This document shows positions 47,271 to 56,436 of a stretch of DNA of 58,145 nucleotides, one piece after another. Each line of letters starts with the position of its first letter. Within the stretch, counting starts at the first letter, position 1. Origin of the DNA: Planctomycetaceae bacterium (GTDB taxonomy: Bacteria; Planctomycetota; Planctomycetia; Planctomycetales; Planctomycetaceae); NCBI GenBank assembly GCA_029259815.1, contig JAJDEJ010000231.1, positions 1-58,145 of the forward strand. The letters run 5' to 3'. A program made the translations under genes and the position numbers. Under the pieces are notes generated by a model. That model saw only the letters and a list, made by a program, of their open reading frames with translations, did not search any database and was not told the origin of the DNA.

Positions 47271-50200
47271 GTGCACACGTCGCTGCTGCTGCGTTCGACC
47301 CGATTCTGGCTGGTCGCGATCGGCTTGCTCACGCTGATCGCCGTCAGTGTGGCTGTGCCGCTGCGTGCTGCGGAGTTTGACGTCTACTCACTTCAGCATG
47401 CCTCGCCCGAAGATGCGCGGCGGATGTTACAGGAACTGGCGAGCGACCGGGCAGGCCAACTTCACATCGTGGTCGACTCGCAGACCAACGAAATGATGGT
47501 CCGTGGGCCGAAAGACTTGCGAGACTTGGCGCGGCAGTTCCTCAACAAGTTCGATTCACCGCCCACTCCCCGTGCTGTCTCCGGCACCGATCCCACTGTC
47601 CTGCAGGACGTCGTCCACAGCTATCCAGTCCCCGCAGACCGCAGTGCTGTGATCGTCGAGCAACTTGAACAAACTCTGCGAGGCCAAGCCAGATTTTCGA
47701 GAGACACGACCGGCTCGCGGCTGATTGTGGTCGCCCATCCCAGGATTCATGAGCAGATCGAGGCACAACTTGCCAACATGAGACGTGGGTCTTCATTCAC
47801 CGAACCGTTCTCGCGCCGTCGAGAATTGGAGCAATCGCTCAGTTCAACTTCCCGGCCCCTCCGTCAGACAGACGATCGGGACGCACCGTTCATGCGGCTC
47901 GATGATGTCCGGCAGCGTGATGTCGATGTCAGACAGCGTGACGTCAGACAGCGTGACGTGTCACCTGCGATCTCTGAACAGCAGCGCGTGCATGAGTTCC
48001 GCACTCGTGTTCGTGCTCCCGAGGAGATGCGTCAGGTCATTGAGCGATTGCTGTCCGACCGTCTGCAACCCTTTGGCTCAACCGGATTCGTCTACACAGC
48101 TCGTGGCGATCGGCGTGTCGTCATCCAGTTCGATGCGCCGCAGAGTCAGTGCGTCGTCTCAGGCCCCGACTCACTCGTCACGCAGTTCGTCGACTTGCTG
48201 ACCTCGCTCGACACACCACAGCCGGCAGCGGGTCAGAAGCTTCGCATGATTCCCGTCCGCAATGTCGAGCCAGCCAAGCTCGAACAAGCGATCAGCCTCT
48301 GGCGAAGCCGCTCACGCACAGTCCCCTCTCACGATGCCACGAGACAGGGGATCGGCCCACAGGGCGCCATGCATCGACGAGACGCCAACATCCAACAAGC
48401 GGCCTTTCAGGAAACTCCTCCGGTCGGACAAGGAAATGTTGAGTTTGGACCCAGTGACCCGCCCGATCCCAGTACCCTGCGTCGACCAACCTCCGACGTC
48501 GAGATTCAGTCTCTGCCGGATTTCGATGTAATCATCCTGCGCGGCCGCGATGCCGACATTGAAGAACTCACACGGATCATCAACGAGATCGAACGCATCA
48601 GTGCAGAAACAACGCCGGAGATTGAGTTGTATTACCTCCAACATGTGCGGGGGGAAAGCCTCAATCTGCTCGTCAGTCAGATTCTGCAGGATCTCACCGG
48701 TGCGATGCAGGGTCGGGTGAGTATCACGCCACTCGTCACTCCCAATGCCCTCTTGATCATTGGTTGGGGCGAAGCGGTTGCAGCGGTCAAGCAGTTGGTC
48801 TCAGAACTCGATCAGCCGGTCGACGCTCACACTCAAGTGCGTGTCTTCCCTTTGAGGAACGCACCGGCACAGCAGGTCGAGACGACCATTCGCCAATTCT
48901 ACTCAGGGAGACAGGGGCTCGCACCACAAATCGAGATCACAGGCGACCCACGCACCAACTCAATCATCGTCAATGCCTCTCCACGCGACATGCTCGAAGT
49001 CGAATTACTGATTCAACGCCTCGATGCGGGAGAGTCACAGACAGTGAACGAGGTGCGGACGATTCGGTTGCAGAACTCGTTGGCCAACGACATTGCGCAG
49101 ACCTTGCAAGCCGCTGTCATCGCGGCACAGGGGGGGGGGGGCGGCGAACCATCGGCCGTGCTGGAGATGCTGCTCGTCGACCCGGAAGGCGAGCGTGTCG
49201 TGAAGTCCGGACTCCTCAACAATGTGCGGATCACTCCCGACTCTCGTACCAACTCCTTGATCATCACCGGTCCCCGTGAAAGCATGGACCTCATCGAAAC
49301 GCTCATCCAGCAACTCGATGAGAACCCGGCGACGTCTGCACAGATCAAGGTCTTTCAGATTATCAACAGCGATGCCACCGAAATGGTGCTGATGTTGCGA
49401 ACCTTGTTCCCCGCACAGGCGGCGACCTCGAATGTGCCTCAATTGCCGACGTCGGAGGGCGAAGGGTCACTTGTCCCCGTCCGGTTCTCCGTCGACATCC
49501 GCACTAACAGCATCATCGCGACCGGATCATCCAGCGACCTGCGAATCATCGAAGCTCTTCTCTCCCGACTCGACTCCGAAGAAGCCCAGCAACGGGTGAA
49601 TCAGGTGTACCGCTTGCGGAACTCGCCGGCGACCTTTGTCGCAGCGGCGGTTAACGACTTCCTCCGCAATGAACGCAATGTACAAACGGCTGCTCCCGGT
49701 CGACAGAATCCCTTCCAGAAAATCGAAACCGAAGTGGTCGTCGTCGCCGAAGAGGTCACCAATTCGCTCATCATCAGCGCGTCACCACGCTACTTCGAGG
49801 AGATCTTTCGCTTGGTGAAGGAGCTGGACGAGCAACCGCCGCAAGTGCTGATCCAGGTCATCCTTGCGGAAGTGGAATTGGACAACGTGCACGAGTTGGG
49901 CGTTGAGCTGGGCCTGCAGGACTCTGTGCTGTTTGATCGCGGCCTGCTGGGCGACCTGCTCACGACGACCATGACGAACACGTTGTCGACCCCCGGCGGA
50001 GTAGTTACCACGACCAACGACGTCATTCAGGCTGCGTCTCTGACTCCGGGCTTTAACTTCAACAACTTCCCCTTGGGCAACAGCGGCAGTGACGCATCTC
50101 TCGCCACCTCGGGCACCGTGGGAGGGCAATCGCTATCGCACTTCTCCGTGGGACGCACCAACACCGAACTCGGCTACGGCGGTCTCGTCCTCTCCGCAGC

Positions 50201-51206
50201 GAGCGAGAATGTCAGCCTGCTGATTCGGGCCCTCGAACAGACACGCAACGTTGAGATTCTCAGTCGTCCGCAAATCATGACACTCGACAATCAACCGGCC
50301 TTCATTCAGGTCGGCGAACGCGTGCCCCGCATCACCGCCACGACAATCAGCCAGGTTGGACAAGTCAACACAGTTGAACTGGAAGACGTCGGCCTCATCC
50401 TCGATGTCACGCCGCGCATCAGCCCGGAAGGCATGGTGGTGATGAACGTGAACGCGATCAAATCGTCGCTCGGTCCGATTGCCGATGGCATCCCGGTCTC
50501 CTTCTCTGCTGACGGCACCGTTTTGCGATCACCTCGCGTCAACATCACGGCGGCTGAGACGACTGTCAGTTCCGCGAGTGGACAGACGATCGTGATCGGC
50601 GGACTCATCACCAAAGACAACACGTCGATCAACCGCAAGGTGCCGTGGCTGGGTGACATCCCCATTCTGGGACACCTCTTTAAGTACGACACTCAAATTC
50701 ACAACCGCAAAGAGCTGTTGATCATTCTCACGCCTCATGTGATTCGCAGTCGGGATGAGGCGGAGTACCAGAAGCAACTGGAGATGGCCCGCATGTCCTG
50801 GTGTTCGGCCGACTTCTTCGACCTGTATGCACCAGCCGCTCCGCCCATGCTGCATGGATACTCACATGACGAAGGCGTCCCCGTCATCTACCCGGACCAG
50901 ACCCCCGGCGTCGAGTGGGATCTGGCCCCCACTTATGACGATGCATCCATGCATGCCCCCTATGGCCACGGTGAGCCAACACCACTTCCTTCAAGCCCGA
51001 CACCCACCCTCCAATCGATCGAGCCTGAACAACCATTCTTCCCACTCGATCCGCAGGCTCCCGACAGCGAAGAACCGACGATCCAACAGATGAACGACGA
51101 GCGTCGCTCGTCAGTTGAGCAGACATCACCGAGAACCCAGACATCGAGAACCACGCGTCGCACATGGCCCCTGGGCCGGAGCCGCACCGGGAACTCAGTT
51201 CCATGA
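47271..51206 (+). CDS. gspD: type II secretion secretin GspD with extra N-domains
   Basis: 1311 residues, twice the usual 650. GTG start with a signal peptide (FWLVAIGLLTLIAVSVAVPLRAA). About nine secretin N-domain repeats span residues 37-855 (for example EFDVYSLQHASPEDARRML, QVRVFPLRNAPAQQVETTI and VNQVYRLRNSPATFVAAAV). The C-terminal secretin domain shows EVELDNVHELGVELG, RNVEILSRPQIMTLDNQPA, VGERVPRI and VPWLGDIPILGHLFKY, the family hallmark. A disordered Pro/Ser/Thr tail follows (about 1180-1311). Oddities are a 12-G homopolymer at 49130-49141 encoding Gly4-Gly5, and short tandem RQRDV repeats at 47915-47960. It forms the outer-membrane channel. Confidence 0.95.
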   Translation: MHTSLLLRSTRFWLVAIGLLTLIAVSVAVPLRAAEFDVYSLQHASPEDARRMLQELASDRAGQLHIVVDSQTNEMMVRGPKDLRDLARQFLNKFDSPPTPRAVSGTDPTVLQDVVHSYPVPADRSAVIVEQLEQTLRGQARFSRDTTGSRLIVVAHPRIHEQIEAQLANMRRGSSFTEPFSRRRELEQSLSSTSRPLRQTDDRDAPFMRLDDVRQRDVDVRQRDVRQRDVSPAISEQQRVHEFRTRVRAPEEMRQVIERLLSDRLQPFGSTGFVYTARGDRRVVIQFDAPQSQCVVSGPDSLVTQFVDLLTSLDTPQPAAGQKLRMIPVRNVEPAKLEQAISLWRSRSRTVPSHDATRQGIGPQGAMHRRDANIQQAAFQETPPVGQGNVEFGPSDPPDPSTLRRPTSDVEIQSLPDFDVIILRGRDADIEELTRIINEIERISAETTPEIELYYLQHVRGESLNLLVSQILQDLTGAMQGRVSITPLVTPNALLIIGWGEAVAAVKQLVSELDQPVDAHTQVRVFPLRNAPAQQVETTIRQFYSGRQGLAPQIEITGDPRTNSIIVNASPRDMLEVELLIQRLDAGESQTVNEVRTIRLQNSLANDIAQTLQAAVIAAQGGGGGEPSAVLEMLLVDPEGERVVKSGLLNNVRITPDSRTNSLIITGPRESMDLIETLIQQLDENPATSAQIKVFQIINSDATEMVLMLRTLFPAQAATSNVPQLPTSEGEGSLVPVRFSVDIRTNSIIATGSSSDLRIIEALLSRLDSEEAQQRVNQVYRLRNSPATFVAAAVNDFLRNERNVQTAAPGRQNPFQKIETEVVVVAEEVTNSLIISASPRYFEEIFRLVKELDEQPPQVLIQVILAEVELDNVHELGVELGLQDSVLFDRGLLGDLLTTTMTNTLSTPGGVVTTTNDVIQAASLTPGFNFNNFPLGNSGSDASLATSGTVGGQSLSHFSVGRTNTELGYGGLVLSAASENVSLLIRALEQTRNVEILSRPQIMTLDNQPAFIQVGERVPRITATTISQVGQVNTVELEDVGLILDVTPRISPEGMVVMNVNAIKSSLGPIADGIPVSFSADGTVLRSPRVNITAAETTVSSASGQTIVIGGLITKDNTSINRKVPWLGDIPILGHLFKYDTQIHNRKELLIILTPHVIRSRDEAEYQKQLEMARMSWCSADFFDLYAPAAPPMLHGYSHDEGVPVIYPDQTPGVEWDLAPTYDDASMHAPYGHGEPTPLPSSPTPTLQSIEPEQPFFPLDPQAPDSEEPTIQQMNDERRSSVEQTSPRTQTSRTTRRTWPLGRSRTGNSVP
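47915..47960 (+). repeat. short tandem repeat within gspD
   Basis: About three copies of a 15-bp unit close to GTCAGACAGCGTGAC, encoding VRQRD units, in a linker between two N-domains. Confidence 0.75.
49130..49141 (+). repeat. 12-nt poly-G tract in gspD
   Basis: Twelve consecutive G bases encode part of AAQGGGGGEPS. The reading frame is intact as written. It could be a slippage site or a sequencing-length error. Confidence 0.9.
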
Positions 51207-52393
51207 ACATGTTGCTCTTCCTACCCGTCAATCCCCTCAGCAAACGGACGCGATCAAATCGCGGCTGCCGATGGACTTGGGCATGCGCAGTGGTGGTCCT
51301 TTTGACGCTCTGCACAGGATGCACACAACTCGCCCTGAAAACACCGAAGATCACGTTCGAAGGTGAAGATGAGCCGCAGACTCCCGCCCGCATGATCCCC
51401 GTGTGGACAGACACGACTCTCACGCGAGCCGGGATGCCGGGCGTGCGCGGATTTGGAGGACGCCTGTTGTTCTATCAAGCGGGAGACGGCCAATCTGTCC
51501 GGGTCGATGGATCGATTGTCGTCTACGCCTGGGATGACTCGGACACAACCGACCTCAGTCGCGTGCCGGACCGCAAGTACGTCATCACTGCTGAGGAACT
51601 CCCCCGTCACTTCAGCGACTCGGGTGCCGGTCCCTCGTACAGCATCTGGGTCCCCTGGGACGAAATCGGCGGCGAACACCGCAAGATCACACTCGTCACA
51701 CGCTTCATTGGCAGCAACGGAGCCGAACTCACATCACCGCCTGCACCCACTATCCTTCCCGGACCGGATGACAAGACCCGCCTGATGGAAGCGAGCATGC
51801 TCGTCGACAGGCAACGCCGAGCCGCCGGTTTGCCCACGACACCAAACCACGACTCCTCATCCATCAATGGCGAGACGGCACAACAGACCGGCTCTGGAAT
51901 TCAGCAGGCCAGTTGGCAGTCCGACGCACAAACACATGCACGCTCACTTCGTGAATCGTCAGGGCGGATGGGAACAACAACCATCAATGTCACCTCCGGC
52001 TTCGCCGAAAGGCATTTCGCCAGTGAGCAGGATCCCCGCGGCGTGAACAGACTCACACGTGGACCGTATGAACACACGACGATCAACCGTGCTGTGCCTC
52101 TCCATTCTCCAAGCATGGATGACAACGCGGTCGACGTGACGCCGGGAGTTACTCCTGCAACGTACTCGGTCGACTCTGCACCGTCAGTTCATTCTGAACC
52201 TGATCAATCCCCGGCTCAAACGAAGCAACCAACTCTGCAAGGCTCCGATCGTCTGCGGAGGCTACAGAACCGCGCAACGTGGCGGTCCGATTCGCGACGG
52301 ACACCTGGATGGGAGCAAGCCCCTCGGTTCCCAACGTTTTCCCGAGAGACTCCTGCAGCCGACTTGTCGGATCAACCAACAACGGTGAACTGA
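51203..52393 (+). CDS. hypothetical lipoprotein at the end of the gsp operon
   Basis: 396 residues from the ATG at 51203, which overlaps the gspD stop (ATGA). The N-terminus has a basic region, a hydrophobic stretch (WACAVVVLLTL) and a lipobox-like CTGC with Cys40, so it is probably lipidated, like a pilotin or T2SS accessory. Residues 70-210 form a beta-rich domain (VRGFGGRLLFYQAGDGQSVRV, SYSIWVPWDEIGGEHRKITLV). The rest is low-complexity and disordered. The last 80 or so codons (52149-52393) run antisense through the BON-domain gene, so this C-terminal extension may not be functional. No family is recognised, but coupling to gspD suggests a role in secretin targeting. Confidence 0.72.
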   Translation: MNMLLFLPVNPLSKRTRSNRGCRWTWACAVVVLLTLCTGCTQLALKTPKITFEGEDEPQTPARMIPVWTDTTLTRAGMPGVRGFGGRLLFYQAGDGQSVRVDGSIVVYAWDDSDTTDLSRVPDRKYVITAEELPRHFSDSGAGPSYSIWVPWDEIGGEHRKITLVTRFIGSNGAELTSPPAPTILPGPDDKTRLMEASMLVDRQRRAAGLPTTPNHDSSSINGETAQQTGSGIQQASWQSDAQTHARSLRESSGRMGTTTINVTSGFAERHFASEQDPRGVNRLTRGPYEHTTINRAVPLHSPSMDDNAVDVTPGVTPATYSVDSAPSVHSEPDQSPAQTKQPTLQGSDRLRRLQNRATWRSDSRRTPGWEQAPRFPTFSRETPAADLSDQPTTVN

Positions 52394-52850
52394 CTCCTTT
52401 TGAAGGCTCAAACTGCAACGCACCGGGTGGAAATGCAGGCCCCCTGACTTCGGGAGATTGCGACACACGCGAGGGAGCGATCGGCTCAAAGGCAATCGTC
52501 AACCGAGGCGTGTAGATCCCCGCAGCCGTTCGAGTCGCCACCACCTCATTCACGTTTTGAATGAACTCCTCCCGCAGCCCCTCAGTCGCAGCCACTGCCG
52601 ACACAGGGGGGATCACCTCAGCGACCCCGATGAACCCGGTCTGGTCTGTCGGATCGGCTCCGACAAACGCCCCCGTTCCACGGCTCTCGCGAATCCCGAG
52701 ATCGGCCCCGAAGAGCGTCGATGTCCCAGTCGAACTTCGCCGATCCACATCATTCAGCCGGGAACGAGAACTCCGACCGATCAACTGAGCCTGCAACGGC
52801 TCCACCGAAGGCACACATACAATGATCAGAAACAAGACGCAACGAAACAC
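52149..52850 (-). CDS. exported BON-domain protein
   Basis: 233 residues from the GTG at 52850, preceded by a strong GGGAGG site; an ATG at 52889 adds an unlikely leader. It has a signal peptide (VFRCVLFLIIVCVPSVEPLQA). The middle is low-complexity with repeated short motifs (SRSRLNDVDRRSS, GIRESRGTGAFVGADPTDQTGFIG). The C-terminus is a BON domain (VSVANRTATLRGSVASADDRS then FEPGIDQVQNELTV), which binds phospholipid or surface structures. Its 3' end overlaps the lipoprotein gene by 245 bp in the opposite direction. Confidence 0.82.
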   Translation of the reverse strand: MFRCVLFLIIVCVPSVEPLQAQLIGRSSRSRLNDVDRRSSTGTSTLFGADLGIRESRGTGAFVGADPTDQTGFIGVAEVIPPVSAVAATEGLREEFIQNVNEVVATRTAAGIYTPRLTIAFEPIAPSRVSQSPEVRGPAFPPGALQFEPSKGVSSPLLVDPTSRLQESLGKTLGTEGLAPIQVSVANRTATLRGSVASADDRSLAELVASFEPGIDQVQNELTVQSRPSTLQE

Positions 52851-52999
52851 GATCGCCTCCCTTTCACACAATCTGCCACTCTGAGTCATTTCGGACTTCG
52901 AGACTCACTCAACACATGATACCCGAAACATGACGGGTCGTGCGGCGTGTCGCCCACGTGGACTAAATCGAATCTGGCAGATGACCGGTCCCTGACAGT

Positions 53000-53623
53000 T
53001 CAACCGGTTGCACCACTCAGCACGGCAACGAGTTGTGGGAGGAGACGCTCGAATGCGCGGGCCCGATGGCTGAGATGCTGTTTGACCAACGGGCTCAACT
53101 CACCAAACGTGCGATGGTACTCCCGGATCTCAAAGTAAGGATCATACCCAAACCCATTGCTGCCGCGTGACTCGGTTGTGATGCGTCCCCGGCATGCTGC
53201 CTCGACACTCAACCGCACGTTGCCCTCAGGGTCAGAGACCGCAACGTGACAGACGTAACCCGCTCCCCGCTTCTCCGCAGGCACGCCGTCCAACTCGGCG
53301 ATCAACTTCTCATTGTTTGACTCGTCCGTCGCGTTCACGCCGCTGTAGCGTGCTGAGTACACGCCCGGTGCTCCCTTGAGCGCGTCGACCTTGAGTCCAC
53401 TGTCCTCACCGATGGCCCACATACCGAGATGCGTTCCGGTCTGGGTTGCCTTCTTCGCCGCATTGGCAGCGAAGGTGTCGCCGTCTTCGATCACGTCCGG
53501 CACGCCATCAAACTCGCCTACACTCTTGAGTTCAATATGATAGGGAGCCAACAACGCTCGAATCTCGCCACTCTTTTTCACATTTCGGCTGGCGAGTACA
53601 ACGGTCGGCATACTGTCTGACAT
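53000..53623 (-). CDS. rdgB: XTP/dITP pyrophosphatase (RdgB/HAM1)
   Basis: 207 residues from the ATG at 53623; upstream ATGs would add a poor leader. It hydrolyses non-canonical purine triphosphates. The family motifs are ASRNVKKSGEI (N-terminal substrate loop), GEDSGLKVDALKGAPGVYSAR (metal site) and GSNGFGYDPYF. The length is usual. Adjacent on the same strand is the SUI1-type gene. Confidence 0.95.
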   Translation of the reverse strand: MSDSMPTVVLASRNVKKSGEIRALLAPYHIELKSVGEFDGVPDVIEDGDTFAANAAKKATQTGTHLGMWAIGEDSGLKVDALKGAPGVYSARYSGVNATDESNNEKLIAELDGVPAEKRGAGYVCHVAVSDPEGNVRLSVEAACRGRITTESRGSNGFGYDPYFEIREYHRTFGELSPLVKQHLSHRARAFERLLPQLVAVLSGATG

Positions 53624-53750
53624 CAATCGATCTTTTGAAGCTTCTGCACACATGCTCCTCGTCCCCCAACTCCGTTTGAGAACAAAGGAATCGGGTGACT
53701 TTGTCTCGCACGGATACCGCAGCGTTGTCGGTCGACTTCGACCAATCAAT

Positions 53751-54089
53751 TCATTTCACACGATAACCGACTTGACTCAGCACAACCCGCACACGGTCCT
53801 GTTGATCGCCTTGAATTTCAATTTCGTCGTCCTTCAATGTCCCGCCCGCCCCACACTGCGACTTGAGCGTCGTCAACAGCGCCGGCAAGTCGTTGTCTGC
53901 TGCCGCCAGTCCACGCACGACGGTCACTCGTTTGCCCTTCTTCCGCTTCTCAATCGCAACACGAGCCGTCTGCTTCTCCGGCGACACGCTTACGGGCTCC
54001 GGCGGCGGACAGGTGCATTCTGCATCGAGTTCGCCACACGTCTCACAGCGTGGCGGTCGATCAAACTCCGTGCCTTCAAACAGTCGCAT
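53751..54089 (-). CDS. yciH: SUI1/eIF1-family translation factor (YciH-like)
   Basis: 112 residues. The N-terminus has a CETCGELDAECTCPPP cysteine cluster that could bind zinc. The C-terminal SUI1 domain is clear (VTVVRGLAAADNDLPALLTTL and KSQCGAGGTLKDDEIEIQGD). Bacterial YciH-type factors tune translation initiation fidelity. It starts where the preceding hydrolase gene stops (54089/54090), suggesting an operon with it. Confidence 0.92.
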   Translation of the reverse strand: MRLFEGTEFDRPPRCETCGELDAECTCPPPEPVSVSPEKQTARVAIEKRKKGKRVTVVRGLAAADNDLPALLTTLKSQCGAGGTLKDDEIEIQGDQQDRVRVVLSQVGYRVK

Positions 54090-54896
54090 CTATGCCCCCA
54101 GTTTGTTGAGAAATGTCTCGATCACTGCGTTGACGGCCTCCGGTTCCTCAACGGTTGAGGTGTGACCCGCGCTGGGGATGATCTGCATCTGTGACCCCGA
54201 GATGCGGTCTCGCATGCGTTCGGATTTTGCGGGGACTGTGGCGACATCCTGATCGCCGACGAGGATGAGTGTGGGCGTGGTGATCTTGTCCAACTCATCG
54301 TAGACACCTTGGCGGTCGATGACGCCGTTGGTCGCGCGGCTGATGCCGACCTTGTGATTGCTGATGGCCCGTTGCCGCCACAGTTCCCGTTCGTCGGCTC
54401 GGTCTGGGTCGTTGAGAAACTTCTGCCCGAACATGATCTGCTCGACCTTCCCGGAAACTAATCCCATGCCGAGCCAGCGGGAGATGAAGTTCAGTAGACG
54501 ATAGCGACCAATGTTCTCCTGCGGTTCCGGGTCGGCTGTGGTCTCGACAAGGATGAGTGACCGCAACAACTCGGGACGACGGATGGCCAATCTCATCCCG
54601 ATGAAGCCGCCCATCGACAGACCAAGAAAGTGGCAGGGGGCACACTCGAGCTTTTCCATGAGAGCCGCCGCATCCTCGCTGAGCGTGTCCATGTCGTACC
54701 CGGTCTGCGTGACTTCGCTCTGCCCCTGTCCACGAAAGTCGAACGTGATGCAGCGGTAGCGATCCTTGAGCACCTCGACCTGCTTGTCAAACATCCGCCC
54801 GCTCCACAACAGCCCATGCGCAAACACAATCGTCTCCGCACCACTCCCGTGATCCTCGTAATACAGTTCCGCACCGTTGACTTTCAACTTGGGCAT
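54090..54896 (-). CDS. alpha/beta hydrolase
   Basis: 268 residues from the ATG at 54896, after GGGAGACGTG; a longer frame reaches 55232 but would add over 100 non-homologous residues. The cytoplasmic hydrolase fold shows ETIVFAHGLLWSG (oxyanion strand), the nucleophile elbow GLSMGGFIG (Ser at about 97), acid LILVGDQDVATVP, and His in PSAGHTSTVEEPE. Resembles 3-oxoadipate enol-lactonase-like and haloperoxidase-type esterases; substrate unknown. Followed directly by the SUI1-type gene. Confidence 0.88.
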   Translation of the reverse strand: MPKLKVNGAELYYEDHGSGAETIVFAHGLLWSGRMFDKQVEVLKDRYRCITFDFRGQGQSEVTQTGYDMDTLSEDAAALMEKLECAPCHFLGLSMGGFIGMRLAIRRPELLRSLILVETTADPEPQENIGRYRLLNFISRWLGMGLVSGKVEQIMFGQKFLNDPDRADERELWRQRAISNHKVGISRATNGVIDRQGVYDELDKITTPTLILVGDQDVATVPAKSERMRDRISGSQMQIIPSAGHTSTVEEPEAVNAVIETFLNKLGA

Positions 54897-55044
54897 CACG
54901 TCTCCCTGATCGTCGAGATGAAGGTGGAAGATGCCATAATCATCGTGGGCAGTCCAGTCGCTCCGTCCAGCTGAACGACTTGATCCGCACTCCTTTCTGC
55001 CACATGATGTACACTCGAACCGAAACCCAAAGTCGGAGTGACCC

Positions 55045-56091
55045 ATGCGTATTCTGATGATTGTCTGCTGCTTTTCCTGCGTATTGCCAGCAACAACGCG
55101 GGGCGAAGAGGCTGTGGTCGAAGTACTGATTGGGAATCGTCTTCCCGAAGAAGGGGGACAGGCAGAGCCACCCATGAGTCCCCTGACCAGTCCCTTTGGC
55201 GTCGACTTCGACTCGCAGGGGAACATGATCATCGTCGAGTTGGAAGGCGGGCGGGTTCATCGATTCGACACGGATGGCGTGCTCCACAAGATTGCAGGTG
55301 ACGGGAGCCGCACATACTCCGGCGATGGAGGACCGGCGGCTGCCGCGACGTTCAACGCGATGCACAATGTGGCGATCGCGAAGTCAGACGACATCTATAT
55401 TGCCGACAGTTGGAACAATTGCATCCGCAAGATCGACGCCGGCACCGGCATCATCACCACGTTTGCTGGGACGGGGGAGTCTGGCTTCAGCGGCGATGGT
55501 GGACCGGCGACCGAGGCAACGTTTACCTATGTCATGTGTATCACCTTCAGCCCGGACGAACGCTATCTCGACATTGCGGACATCAACAATCACCGCATCC
55601 GCCGGATTGACATGGCGACGAACATTGTCACGACGATCGCAGGCAACGGTGAGAAAGGCGTGCCATCTGACGGTGCTCTCGCCATCGAGAGCCCGCTCGT
55701 TGACCCGCGTGCTGTGACGTCTGACACCAACGGCAACGTCTATGTTCTCGAACGAGGTGGACACGCACTCCGCATGGTGACGCCTGACGGTCGCATCCAC
55801 ACCATCGCCGGCACCGGCGAGAAAGGCTTTCGCGACGGCCCGGCCCTGCAAGCCATGCTCGGTGCTCCCAAGCATCTCTGCCGTGGCGAAGAAGGAACCC
55901 TCATCATCGCTGACGACCAGAACCACGCGATTCGTCAGTACGACCCTCAATCACAAACGGTCACGACTCTTCTCGGCCAAGGCCATGGCGATCCGGACAT
56001 CCGACTCAAGAATCCTCACGGCGTCACGTTCGCGAACAACCGCCTCTACATCAGCGACATGGGTCACGACCGCATCTTGACACTCGAATGA
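55045..56091 (+). CDS. exported NHL-repeat beta-propeller protein
   Basis: 348 residues with a signal peptide (RILMIVCCFSCVLPATTRG). It is built from NHL-type blades, each with the pattern 'xGdGGpA..A.f..p..va....g.iYIADs.N..IRkId..tg.i.T.aG': for example YIADSWNNCIRKID, TTFAGTGESGFSGDGGPA, NNHRIRRIDMAT and IIADDQNHAIRQYD. Probably a periplasmic or surface ligand-binding scaffold. It is divergent from the hydrolase gene. One blade carries YLDIADINN in place of the usual YIAD. Confidence 0.87.
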   Translation: MRILMIVCCFSCVLPATTRGEEAVVEVLIGNRLPEEGGQAEPPMSPLTSPFGVDFDSQGNMIIVELEGGRVHRFDTDGVLHKIAGDGSRTYSGDGGPAAAATFNAMHNVAIAKSDDIYIADSWNNCIRKIDAGTGIITTFAGTGESGFSGDGGPATEATFTYVMCITFSPDERYLDIADINNHRIRRIDMATNIVTTIAGNGEKGVPSDGALAIESPLVDPRAVTSDTNGNVYVLERGGHALRMVTPDGRIHTIAGTGEKGFRDGPALQAMLGAPKHLCRGEEGTLIIADDQNHAIRQYDPQSQTVTTLLGQGHGDPDIRLKNPHGVTFANNRLYISDMGHDRILTLE

Positions 56092-56143
56092 CACCGCGGG
56101 CACCATGTGCCGCATTCGCCCCGTCAGTGCAAACGGGCAGTGA

Positions 56144-56329
56144 TCATTTGGTTTCTTCAGGAAGTCGCGTCAAAGCGAAGTAAATGACGTAGAACCATGA
56201 GAGAATCCCCGCGAGTATCGCCCACAGAATCGAACGATTCCGCTGCCAGGAACAGACGACCGCAATCGCTGACCCGAGTCCAATCCCCGACTGAGTGGCC
56301 TGATTGCTGATCTCAGCAATGATGAACAT
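56144..56329 (-). CDS. small membrane protein
   Basis: 61 residues from the ATG at 56329, preceded by AAAGGAG at good spacing. Two hydrophobic segments (GIGLGSAIAVVCSW and ILWAILAGILSWFYVIYFAL) with basic residues between them suggest a two-span inner-membrane protein. It resembles many short planctomycete membrane proteins of unknown role. It stands alone. Confidence 0.6.
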   Translation of the reverse strand: MFIIAEISNQATQSGIGLGSAIAVVCSWQRNRSILWAILAGILSWFYVIYFALTRLPEETK

Positions 56330-56436
56330 CGCGTCTCCTTTCATCTTGGCGGATTTAACTGTAAGGGAAGTGCATAGACACGAAAGTCAGGTCCCACGAA
56401 ATTATACACCCTACGATTGAGGGATGAGTCACGGAC

